Positions 1-6,163 of a stretch of 7,332 bases of DNA are shown here, piece after piece; position 1 is the first letter of the stretch, and each line of letters opens with the position of its first letter. Both the position numbers and the translations under genes were made by a program. The notes below the pieces were generated by a model. It did no database searches. It was not told the DNA's origin and was given only the letters and a program-made list of their open reading frames with translations. Source of the DNA: an uncultured Chitinophagaceae bacterium (lineage in GTDB: Bacteria > Bacteroidota > Bacteroidia > Chitinophagales > Chitinophagaceae); NCBI GenBank assembly GCA_946479005.1, contig CAMLEM010000080.1, positions 1 through 7,332 of the forward strand, given 5' to 3'.

Positions 1-45
1 AAGGTACGAAAAACTGAGCTCCTCCTTCAGCCCGCCTGCCCGGGG

Positions 46-957
46 TTATTGATAAACCTTGCTTTTCAGGTGGTTCCTTAAAGCTTGTGGGATCCCTGTC
101 AGCATATTGAGCGGAACGCCTTTGGCGTTTGCTTCGGTTTCCAGAGCGGAAATGCTTGTGATGTAATTCCTCCAGGCATTGTTTCCTGAACCGCCGATGG
201 TATAAAGGCGATTGTCATTAGGCATATTCACCGCGATCACGATCGCGGAACTGTCAATACGGTTAAGATCATTGGTTCCCTTGGGCAACAGCACCACAAC
301 CTTCCAGATCTTTTCGGGCACGGTCACATTGCCATTGTTGATGGTAGTAAAATATTGATTGCTGTAATTGTACCCGCCCTCGCCGTGGTTACCCATAAAA
401 ATATAGGCCTCTTTTGTAGTGCCTACAATGGTGCGGGTGTGATCTTCCAGGCCGGCCCAGGGGCCCTGGTTCAGTTTGGGTGCCTGCGGAATGATATTCG
501 TCATCAGGAAAGTGGAAGAATTTGCGGCCACTGAACTCGTACGATCAGCAGAAGGACAATTATGACCCCTGTCGAAGCCTGAGCCGGAATAGCTGTTATC
601 CTGCACCTGGTACCAACCGGCCGGAAGGGCAGGATCGCCCCTGAAATCATCCTGGCGCGGCGTGGAGCCCTGGTCTTCACTCTGCAAATGCCAGCCCACC
701 CAAACCGGGATCCCTCTTGTAGAATGGTAGGCAAGCTTATAGTAAGTATTATTCTTCAGGTAGTTCGTGGGAAAACTGGCTGAGTTCTGCGCATTGGTAG
801 GATTCCCGAATAAAATGGGATCGTTGTCCGTTACCTGCGTCGGATCCGGGGGCGGTGGCGGTGGCGGGGGAGGTGAGAGGTCTTCAGACTTCTTACTACA
901 GGAGGCAAGGAATAGCAAAAAAGCCATTACCAGGAGGTACGCGCGACGAGTGGGCAT
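46..957 (-). CDS. Secreted lipoprotein, DNA/RNA non-specific endonuclease (DRGH/NUC family)
   Basis: Predicted 303-residue exported nuclease of the Serratia-nuclease (NUC) family, which cuts DNA and RNA with one bound metal ion. Seen: an N-terminal hydrophobic stretch ending in a lipobox (LFLASC, Cys20), so the protein is probably lipidated and anchored in the outer membrane. Nine consecutive prolines (residues 29-37) act as a stiff linker before the catalytic domain. The signature FDRGHNCPSADRT carries the general-base His at about 132. The LNQGPWAGLED segment supplies the likely metal ligand Asn163 and the conserved Glu171, by pattern match to Serratia Asn119 and Glu127. I chose the Met at 957 because it places a normal signal peptide at the N-terminus; an in-frame ATG at 1008 would add 17 unlikely residues and run into the tRNA promoter. 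Downstream, positions 9-31 could form a weak 4-5 bp stem followed by a T-run on the minus strand. The likely role is degradation of extracellular nucleic acid for nutrients; that is inference. Confidence 0.93.
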   Translation of the reverse strand: MPTRRAYLLVMAFLLFLASCSKKSEDLSPPPPPPPPPDPTQVTDNDPILFGNPTNAQNSASFPTNYLKNNTYYKLAYHSTRGIPVWVGWHLQSEDQGSTPRQDDFRGDPALPAGWYQVQDNSYSGSGFDRGHNCPSADRTSSVAANSSTFLMTNIIPQAPKLNQGPWAGLEDHTRTIVGTTKEAYIFMGNHGEGGYNYSNQYFTTINNGNVTVPEKIWKVVVLLPKGTNDLNRIDSSAIVIAVNMPNDNRLYTIGGSGNNAWRNYITSISALETEANAKGVPLNMLTGIPQALRNHLKSKVYQ

Positions 958-1020
958 AGGTCGCAAGATACAGGGGATTTCCGACCCGGCAATCGCCGTA
1001 AACCTCAATCCAAAAACCTA

Positions 1021-1028
1021 TAGATTTG
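1021..1028 (+). promoter_or_regulatory. -7 promoter box of tRNA-Val
   Basis: TAGATTTG is an exact match to the Bacteroidota -7 consensus TAnnTTTG. It ends 7 bases before the first base of the tRNA, which would give a transcript with a very short 5' leader. No clear TTTG/TTG -33 element is seen 19-21 bases upstream. Confidence 0.6.
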
Positions 1029-1035
1029 CATTCCC

Positions 1036-1110
1036 GGAATGTTAGCTCAGTTGGTTTAGAGCACTACTTTGACAGAGTAGGGGTCACTGGTTCGAATCCA
1101 GTACATTCCA
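1036..1110 (+). tRNA. tRNA-Val (anticodon GAC)
   Basis: A complete cloverleaf can be folded by eye. The acceptor stem GGAATGT pairs perfectly with ACATTCC. The D stem is GCTC/GAGC and the anticodon stem CTACT/AGTAG encloses the loop TTGACAG, so the anticodon at 1071-1073 is GAC, reading GUC/GUU valine codons. The variable loop is 5 bases (GGGTC), the T stem is ACTGG/CCAGT with loop TTCGAAT, and the discriminator is A at 1110. CCA is not encoded and must be added after transcription. The anticodon arm resembles the E. coli tRNA-Val(GAC) arm. It lies between the divergent nuclease gene and the convergent mtaB. No duplicated 3' end is seen, so nothing suggests use as an integration site. Confidence 0.96.
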
Positions 1111-1111
1111 C

Positions 1112-1120
1112 TTTTTTTTT
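1112..1120 (+). terminator. T9 tract after tRNA-Val
   Basis: Nine consecutive T residues start two bases after the discriminator base. The only upstream hairpin is the tRNA itself (T arm and acceptor stem), so this is a T-tract acting with tRNA structure rather than a classical stem-loop terminator. It lies in the 49-base gap before the convergent mtaB stop codon. Confidence 0.45.
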
Positions 1121-1122
1121 GC

Positions 1123-1146
1123 CGGGAAGACGGGAAGACGGGAAGG
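1123..1146. repeat. 8-bp tandem repeat, CGGGAAGA x3
   Basis: Two perfect copies of CGGGAAGA and a third ending in G fill most of the short gap between tRNA-Val and the end of mtaB. It is probably a slippage-generated microsatellite; no function is apparent. Confidence 0.85.
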
Positions 1147-1159
1147 GAGGTCACAGAAG

Positions 1160-2416
1160 CTACTGGCATTCGACCTCAACGATGTTATTGACAAAATCTT
1201 CCCGGTAAGGAAGAGAGATCTTAATGTAATTATCAGTATATCCCTCCATCATTCCCTGTTTTTCCGCTTTTTCAAACAGCACCTTTCTTTTTTGTCCTGA
1301 GAACCGGGAAGTGAAATACTGCATCTTCATATAGGAAAGGTTCCTTAGTTTCTTGTTTCTTTCGTGGCGTGTGTTAATAGGTACCACCGGTTGAATGGTA
1401 AGCGCCTGCGTATTGTCTCTTTCAGAATATGTGAAGACGTGGAGATAAGAAACGTCCAGCTCGTGAAGGAAGGTAAATGTCTCCTGGAAATCCTCATCGC
1501 TTTCCCCGGGAAAACCTACGATCACATCCACTCCGATCGCGCAGTGTGGCATCAGCGTCCTGATCAGGTTCACCCGCTCCGCATACAGCTCCCGGCGATA
1601 CCTTCTTCTCATCAGGCCCAGGATCTTATTACTGCCGCTTTGAAGCGGAATGTGAAAATGCGGCATAAACTTATCACTGTTCGTCACAAATTCGATGATC
1701 TTATTGGTCAGCAGGTTGGGTTCGATCGAGGAGATCCTGTATCTCTCGATGCCTTCAATGGTTTCGAGGGCGCGGATGAGAGAAAGAAAGTCCTTATCGG
1801 GGGAGGAAGCATCCCTGAAATCACCCAGGTTCACGCCTGTAAGCACGATCTCTTTCACACCGCTGGCTGCGATCCCGCGAACGCGGTCCAGTACATTTTC
1901 AATGGAATCGCTGCGGCTTTTTCCTCTCGCCTGGGGGATGGTGCAGAATGAGCAATTGTAATCACAGCCGTCCTGCACCTTCAGAAAGGTCCTTGTCCTG
2001 TCGGCCAGGGAATGAGAAGCGTGGAATTCGGTCACCTCGCTGATGTCGCAGGAGCAGATCCTCGCCGAATCGCCTTTTGATAATTCACGAAGATGCCTGG
2101 CTATATTGAACTTCTCAGCGGCGCCCAGCACGAGGTCCACCCCCGGGATCCCGGCGATCTCCGTTGGTTTTAACTGCGCATAGCACCCTGTGACCACCAC
2201 CAGGCTTTCGGGGTTGCGACGGTTAATACGCCTGACCAGGTGGCGACATTCCTTATCGGCATTCTCAGTAACGGAACAGGTATTGATCACATATACATCT
2301 GCCTCTTCCTCAAACTCTTTTCTCGCAAAACCCTCCTGCTCCAGAAGTCGCCCGAGGGAAGAGGTTTCCGAAAAATTCAGCTTACACCCCAGCGTATGGA
2401 AAGCTACCGATTTCAT
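1160..2416 (-). CDS. mtaB: tRNA t6A37 methylthiotransferase MtaB (radical SAM)
   Basis: A 418-residue protein of full family length. MtaB converts N6-threonylcarbamoyladenosine at position 37 of certain tRNAs (classically tRNA-Lys) to its 2-methylthio derivative in the cytoplasm. Seen in order: an N-terminal methylthiotransferase (UPF0004) domain opening with HTLGCKLN, with Cys11, Cys47 and Cys78 as the likely ligands of the auxiliary 4Fe-4S cluster; a radical-SAM core with CDYNCSFC (Cys151, Cys155, Cys158) followed by TIPQARG; HFHIPLQSGS and DVIVGFPGE core segments; and a C-terminal TRAM-like RNA-binding domain from about residue 358. The TLGCKLN opening favours MtaB over MiaB or RimO. The ATG at 2416 is the natural start, directly before the motif. 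An exact -7 box lies only 7 bases upstream, so the mRNA may have almost no leader. The gene is convergent with tRNA-Val. That tRNA has no t6A37-type anticodon, so the adjacency is probably coincidental. Confidence 0.95.
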   Translation of the reverse strand: MKSVAFHTLGCKLNFSETSSLGRLLEQEGFARKEFEEEADVYVINTCSVTENADKECRHLVRRINRRNPESLVVVTGCYAQLKPTEIAGIPGVDLVLGAAEKFNIARHLRELSKGDSARICSCDISEVTEFHASHSLADRTRTFLKVQDGCDYNCSFCTIPQARGKSRSDSIENVLDRVRGIAASGVKEIVLTGVNLGDFRDASSPDKDFLSLIRALETIEGIERYRISSIEPNLLTNKIIEFVTNSDKFMPHFHIPLQSGSNKILGLMRRRYRRELYAERVNLIRTLMPHCAIGVDVIVGFPGESDEDFQETFTFLHELDVSYLHVFTYSERDNTQALTIQPVVPINTRHERNKKLRNLSYMKMQYFTSRFSGQKRKVLFEKAEKQGMMEGYTDNYIKISLPYREDFVNNIVEVECQ

Positions 2417-2423
2417 TAGCTGG

Positions 2424-2431
2424 CAAAGGTA
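2424..2431 (-). promoter_or_regulatory. -7 promoter box of mtaB
   Basis: On the minus strand this reads TACCTTTG, an exact TAnnTTTG match. It ends 7 bases before the mtaB ATG, so with the usual 4-6 base spacing transcription would start about 1-4 bases before the start codon. It directly continues the heptamer repeat at 2433-2460, and no -33 TTTG is visible. Confidence 0.55.
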
Positions 2432-2432
2432 C

Positions 2433-2460
2433 AGAGTTTAGCGTTCAGAGCTCAGAGATC
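2433..2460 (-). repeat. Heptamer tandem repeat upstream of mtaB (4 units)
   Basis: Read on the minus strand, four successive 7-base units occur in register: GATCTCT (2460-2454), GAGCTCT (2453-2447), GAACGCT (2446-2440) and AAACTCT (2439-2433), followed directly by GTACCTTTG containing the -7 box. The same unit family in the same orientation precedes priA. The repeat fills most of the 53-base gap between the plsC-like stop and the mtaB start. Confidence 0.75.
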
Positions 2461-2469
2461 CGCTGTTCA

Positions 2470-3219
2470 TCATTTTCTGTTCTCTTCCATCAAGCCCGCC
2501 TCCATTGACCTGTAAACCCTTTCTTTCAAAGCATTCACATCTTTCAAACTCAATCCTTCCACCGGGATCTCATCCAGGTATAAGAGCCTTGACGGACCGG
2601 GGTTGAGCGTGAATACACTGGAAGAATGCATTCTCTTCTTCGCGTCGAGGAATAGCACGGGTTTGATGGGCGTTTGAGTTTCAATGGCGATGCGGAAGGC
2701 CCCGTCGTAAAAAGTTTTTAATGGTCTTTCGGTCATGTTAAATGTCCCTTCGGGAAAAACCATAATGGAAATGCCTTTTCGAAGAACGGATTTAAGAATT
2801 CTTACACTCCCGGCCCGTTTTACCGAGTCAGTCCTGTCAACAGTGACAATAGCATTGCGGTATATAAAACCGAAGATGGGGATGGTTGCCATTTCCACTT
2901 TTCCCAGGGGGCGAAAGGGTCGCCGGAAAGCTTTCACCAGGATGGCCGCATCCAGGTAGGAGCCGTGGTTGGCGACGAAAATATAGGGCTTACTCAGGTC
3001 AAAAGGTGATCGGTGAATCTTCCTGTGAAAGATGAAGATCATTGGGAACCAGAGGTCAGCCCATAGCATACAGAGGCGCAGGACCAAATTGCCGCCTTTG
3101 ATCTTCCCGAAGAAACTGGCGATGATGGCGAAAGGAAAAATGAGAAGCATAATGCCAATGAACAAAGCGAATGCATAAATGCAGTAAAGAAACTGTAAAG
3201 GTTTTAGCAGGCGCTTCAT
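2470..3219 (-). CDS. plsC: 1-acyl-sn-glycerol-3-phosphate acyltransferase (PlsC family)
   Basis: A 249-residue membrane enzyme that transfers an acyl chain to lysophosphatidic acid, giving phosphatidic acid at the inner face of the cytoplasmic membrane. Seen: an N-terminal hydrophobic segment (about residues 10-37); the catalytic H-x4-D motif in ANHGSYLDA (His85, Asp90); a basic patch with VTVDR; the FPEGTFN motif (about 155-161) that binds the acceptor phosphate; and GAFRIAIETQTPIKPV with the conserved Pro. I chose the ATG at 3219 because it overlaps the upstream TGA as TGATG, typical of translational coupling, and gives MKRLLKPLQF as N-terminus. An in-frame ATG at 3234 would add 5 residues and cannot be excluded. 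Neither start has a Shine-Dalgarno sequence. Some PlsC-family members use other lysolipids, so substrate specificity is inferred from family. Confidence 0.9.
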   Translation of the reverse strand: MKRLLKPLQFLYCIYAFALFIGIMLLIFPFAIIASFFGKIKGGNLVLRLCMLWADLWFPMIFIFHRKIHRSPFDLSKPYIFVANHGSYLDAAILVKAFRRPFRPLGKVEMATIPIFGFIYRNAIVTVDRTDSVKRAGSVRILKSVLRKGISIMVFPEGTFNMTERPLKTFYDGAFRIAIETQTPIKPVLFLDAKKRMHSSSVFTLNPGPSRLLYLDEIPVEGLSLKDVNALKERVYRSMEAGLMEENRK

Positions 3220-3626
3220 CAATCGCAATTGCATTCAAAATCCGTTTCGAGATCGATCACGGTGACCACCACCGTGGAGTCATCACACTGCGCGAATATG
3301 ATCCGTAACCGTTGCTCGTCTGTGGATCTGCCTTCCAGCGCATATCGTGGACATCCGGCGCTTTTCAGATCGCTTTTATTGTAATTGATCTTTCCTTCGG
3401 TCATTATCTCCGCCACTTCCTGTTCAGAGATCTTCCTGCAATCCATCCGGCACCGGGCGTGATCGCTGTACCTGATCAGGGAGGTGCGACGATCGAAACC
3501 CCGGTTCCGGTTGACGGTCTTTTCGGTTGAGGGTTTTGACTTTCCTTTATCATCTTTTTTACGTAGAAAAATGATGGCAAGCGAAATAAGAATGATCAGG
3601 ATGGTGGGGATCCAACGCCGGCTCAT
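3219..3626 (-). CDS. Membrane-anchored DUF4258 domain protein
   Basis: A 135-residue protein of unknown function. It starts with one hydrophobic segment (about residues 6-22: IPTILIILISLAIIFL) flanked by RR and RKKDDK, consistent with a single membrane anchor or uncleaved signal; side of the membrane is uncertain. A basic linker rich in K, R, S and T follows, then a DUF4258-type domain from about residue 52: YSDHARCRMDCRKISEQEV, with the conserved His56, an EIMTEGKI segment, and strands RLRIIFAQCDD and VVVTVIDLE near the end. Six cysteines (59, 63, 92, 114, 132, 134) include a CNC close to the C-terminus and could bind metal or form disulfides; that is speculation. The ATG at 3626 puts the hydrophobic segment at the N-terminus; an upstream ATG at 3704 would read through the heptamer repeat and overlap priA. 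Its TGA overlaps the plsC ATG, so the two are likely translated together. Confidence 0.8.
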   Translation of the reverse strand: MSRRWIPTILIILISLAIIFLRKKDDKGKSKPSTEKTVNRNRGFDRRTSLIRYSDHARCRMDCRKISEQEVAEIMTEGKINYNKSDLKSAGCPRYALEGRSTDEQRLRIIFAQCDDSTVVVTVIDLETDFECNCD

Positions 3627-3632
3627 AGTGGA

Positions 3633-3640
3633 TAAAGATA
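3633..3640 (-). promoter_or_regulatory. Possible -7 box of the DUF4258-plsC operon
   Basis: On the minus strand this reads TATCTTTA, 7 of 8 positions of the window's TAnnTTTG boxes with A in place of the final G. It ends 6 bases before the ATG at 3626, matching the close placement seen at mtaB and priA. The heptamer array lies 5 bases upstream. It is weak alone and supported mainly by position. Confidence 0.3.
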
Positions 3641-3645
3641 GGGAC

Positions 3646-3680
3646 GAACGCTGAGCTCTGGGCTCTGAGCTCTGAACTCT
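3646..3680 (+). repeat. Heptamer tandem repeat upstream of priA (5 units)
   Basis: Five successive 7-base units lie in the divergent intergenic region: GAACGCT (3646), GAGCTCT (3653), GGGCTCT (3660), GAGCTCT (3667) and GAACTCT (3674). They run in register into GTAAATTTG, which contains the priA -7 box. The 15 bases CTCTGAGCTCTGAAC at 3663-3677 recur exactly upstream of mtaB on the other strand (2457-2443), so orientation relative to the downstream gene is conserved. Confidence 0.85.
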
Positions 3681-3681
3681 G

Positions 3682-3689
3682 TAAATTTG
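3682..3689 (+). promoter_or_regulatory. -7 promoter box of priA
   Basis: TAAATTTG is an exact TAnnTTTG match ending 4 bases before the priA ATG. With the usual spacing the transcript would start at or next to the A of the start codon, so the mRNA would be leaderless. Where a -33 TTTG would be expected there is only the heptamer repeat. Confidence 0.5.
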
Positions 3690-3693
3690 ACCA

Positions 3694-6159
3694 ATGCTTT
3701 TCACTCCTAAAGTTGCCCTGTATGCGGAAGTGCTGATACCCCTTGCCCTGCCGAAGAATTATACCTGGGCTGTACCGGAACATTTGGAGGAAAAGATCCT
3801 TCCGGGCTGCCGGGTGGAAGTGAATTTCGGGAAGAATAAGAAATATGCGGGACTCGTTAAATCGGTAGGAAGGGAAAAGCCGATCCGGGGAGAGCCCAAG
3901 GAGATCCTGAATGTACTGGATCCCGAACCTGTGGTGTTTGAACAGCAATTGAAGCTTTGGGAGTGGATGGCATCCTATTATATGTGCAGCGAAGGAGAAG
4001 TGATGGCGGCAGCCTTACCTGCGCATTTCAAACTTTCCAGTGAAACGATCCTGGTATTCAACGCAGAGGCTGGTGAAGACTTCAGCGCCCTGGACAACGA
4101 CGAGTTCGTGGTAGCGGAAGCGCTTTTGCTGCACAGGGAACTTAAGCTTACTGAAGTCCAGGAGATCCTAGATTCAACACACGTTTACCCGGTGATCAAC
4201 AGGCTTATTCAAAAAAAGATCTGTCACGTTTGGGAGGCCCTGAAGCAAACCTATTCTCCCAAAAAAGAAATTCACGTGCTGCTTGCGGCGGAGTATGCAG
4301 CGGATGACAAGCTTGCGGACCTGATGAATAACTGGAGCCGTGCTCCGAAGCAGCTGGAGCTCCTTCTTTCCTATCTCCACCTGCAAAAAACAGAGGGAGA
4401 AGTGACCAAGCCCGGCCTGCTGAAAAAATCCGGCGCCTCCGATGCACAATTGAAAGGCCTGGTTAACAAAGGGATCCTTCGACTGGAAAAAAAGCTGGTG
4501 GACCGGCTTCAGTATCTTCCGAAGAATGTCAATATAGACTTCACGCTCACGGAAGCCCAGGTGGAAGCGGCTGGTGCCCTGAGAAAACAGATGCAGGAAA
4601 AACAGGTGACCCTGATTCACGGTGTAACTTCGAGCGGGAAGACGAATCTCTACATAGATCTCATTGCCGAGTATATCAAAAAGGGACAGCAGGTGCTTTA
4701 TATGCTTCCTGAGATCGCGCTGACCTCCCAGGTGATCCGGCGGCTTCAAAAGAATTTCGGCGGGTATATTGGCATCTATCATTCGAAATTCTCACAGAAT
4801 GAAAGAGTGGAGATCTGGAATAAGGTGAAAACAGGGGAACTGAGGGTGGTGCTTGGTGCAAGATCATCCGTTTTCCTTCCTTTCACGGACCTTGGGCTTG
4901 TGATCGTGGATGAGGAGCACGATGCTTCTTTCAAGCAGCAGGACCCGGCACCCAGGTACAGCGGCAGGGATGCCGGGATCTACCTGGCCTCCCTGTTCAA
5001 CGCAAAAGTGTTGATGGGAAGCGGAACACCTTCCATAGAAAGCTACTACCAGGCACGAATGGGAAAATTTGGTTTCGTGGAACTCTTGCAGCGTTTTGGC
5101 GACCTCGTTCTGCCTCCCATAACGATGATTGATACACGGGCCGTGATTTCCAAAGACCGGATGAAAGTGATGTTGTCACCGGCCCTGGTCTCTTCCATTG
5201 AAGAAGTGCTGAAGAATAACCGGCAGGTCATTCTTTTTCAGAACAGGAGGGGGTGGTCGCCTTACCAGGTATGCAATACCTGTGGCTGGATCCCCAAATG
5301 CAATAACTGCGATGTTTCCCTGAATTATCATAAGCTGAACAACAAGCTGGTTTGCCATTATTGCGGATCTACCTATCCGCCCCTGCATACCTGTGCACAG
5401 TGCGGCAATCATCATTTCATTCAGAAGAATTTCGGTACGGAGCGGATCGAGGAGTTGCTGAATGAACAATTTCCTTCGGCCCGCATCGCCAGGATGGATA
5501 TGGATACCGTGAGAGGGAAGAATGCGCACGACGTTCTGATCCAGCAATTCGAACAGCAACGCCTTGATATCCTCGTCGGCACTCAAATGGTGGTGAAGGG
5601 CCTGGATTTTGACCACGTGGACCTCGTGGGGATCCTCGATGCCGATGCACTCCTTCATTTTGCCGATTTCCGGGTGAACGAACGCGGTTTCCAGCTGATC
5701 GAGCAGGTGAGCGGCCGGGCGGGCCGAAAAAAAGCAACGGGAAAGGTATTGGTTCAAACCACGCAGCCCGAACACCCGGTGCTGAAACACGTTAAAGAAC
5801 ACGACTATAAAGGAATGTTCGGGGAGGAGCTGCAGAAACGAAAGCAATTTCATTATCCTCCCTTCACGCGCCTGGTCCAGCTAAGTTTCCGGCACACGCT
5901 GAAGCCCGTCGTGGAAGCGGCTGCCCTCAGGTATGCTGATGCTCTTGAGAAAAAATATGGCGCGTATCTTACAGGCCCTGCAGAGCCTGTGGTGAACCGC
6001 GTAAGAAACCAGTACCGGATGGAAATTTTATTGAAATTACCCAGGGATGGGAACCTTGTACGCCAGTGTAAGGCCGATGTTCTTGAGCAGATCGCCATTC
6101 TTCACCAGGAAAAAGAATTCAGGGCGGTGACGATCATCCCCGATGTTGACCCTGTTTAA
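3694..6159 (+). CDS. priA: Primosomal replication restart helicase PriA
   Basis: A full-length 821-residue 3'-to-5' superfamily-2 helicase that recognises stalled or collapsed forks and reloads the replisome. Seen: an N-terminal DNA-binding region (about 1-110, YAEVLIPLALPKNYTWAVPE); a linker and winged-helix-like region; Walker A GVTSSGKT (310-317); Walker B/motif II VDEEH (405-409); motif III MGSGTPS (441-447); a zinc-binding insertion with eight cysteines (527, 530, 536, 539, 554, 557, 567, 570) for two zinc ions; motif V VGTQMVVKGLDF (628-639); motif VI QVSGRAGR (671-678); and a C-terminal domain from about 710. All catalytic motifs are intact. No other Met occurs before about residue 92, so the ATG at 3694 is the only sensible start, even though it sits 4 bases after a -7 box. 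murB begins 4 bases after the stop, which suggests one transcript. The divergent partner is the DUF4258-plsC pair. Confidence 0.98.
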   Translation: MLFTPKVALYAEVLIPLALPKNYTWAVPEHLEEKILPGCRVEVNFGKNKKYAGLVKSVGREKPIRGEPKEILNVLDPEPVVFEQQLKLWEWMASYYMCSEGEVMAAALPAHFKLSSETILVFNAEAGEDFSALDNDEFVVAEALLLHRELKLTEVQEILDSTHVYPVINRLIQKKICHVWEALKQTYSPKKEIHVLLAAEYAADDKLADLMNNWSRAPKQLELLLSYLHLQKTEGEVTKPGLLKKSGASDAQLKGLVNKGILRLEKKLVDRLQYLPKNVNIDFTLTEAQVEAAGALRKQMQEKQVTLIHGVTSSGKTNLYIDLIAEYIKKGQQVLYMLPEIALTSQVIRRLQKNFGGYIGIYHSKFSQNERVEIWNKVKTGELRVVLGARSSVFLPFTDLGLVIVDEEHDASFKQQDPAPRYSGRDAGIYLASLFNAKVLMGSGTPSIESYYQARMGKFGFVELLQRFGDLVLPPITMIDTRAVISKDRMKVMLSPALVSSIEEVLKNNRQVILFQNRRGWSPYQVCNTCGWIPKCNNCDVSLNYHKLNNKLVCHYCGSTYPPLHTCAQCGNHHFIQKNFGTERIEELLNEQFPSARIARMDMDTVRGKNAHDVLIQQFEQQRLDILVGTQMVVKGLDFDHVDLVGILDADALLHFADFRVNERGFQLIEQVSGRAGRKKATGKVLVQTTQPEHPVLKHVKEHDYKGMFGEELQKRKQFHYPPFTRLVQLSFRHTLKPVVEAAALRYADALEKKYGAYLTGPAEPVVNRVRNQYRMEILLKLPRDGNLVRQCKADVLEQIAILHQEKEFRAVTIIPDVDPV

Positions 6160-6163
6160 TTGT

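Noticed and set aside
767..1045. A plus-strand open frame with a poly-glycine run
   Set aside because: It is the antisense image of the nuclease's proline linker and signal peptide.
1036..1110. tRNA-Val as an integration site for a mobile element
   Set aside because: No copy of its 3' end occurs elsewhere in the window and no integrase or phage gene is present.
1026..1208. A 60-codon plus-strand open frame over the tRNA
   Set aside because: It is a reading of the tRNA-Val gene and the end of mtaB, not a protein gene.
1364..1951. A 195-codon plus-strand open frame opposite mtaB
   Set aside because: It lies wholly antisense to mtaB, whose iron-sulfur and radical-SAM motifs are intact; the peptide shows no recognisable domain.
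3646..3680. The repeat before priA as a CRISPR array
   Set aside because: Units are 7 bases and directly adjacent, with no spacers and no cas genes.
4174..5853. Long minus-strand open frames opposite priA (about 4174-4782 and 5176-5853)
   Set aside because: priA is unmistakable and complete across this span; the antisense frames have no family motifs and arise from codon bias.
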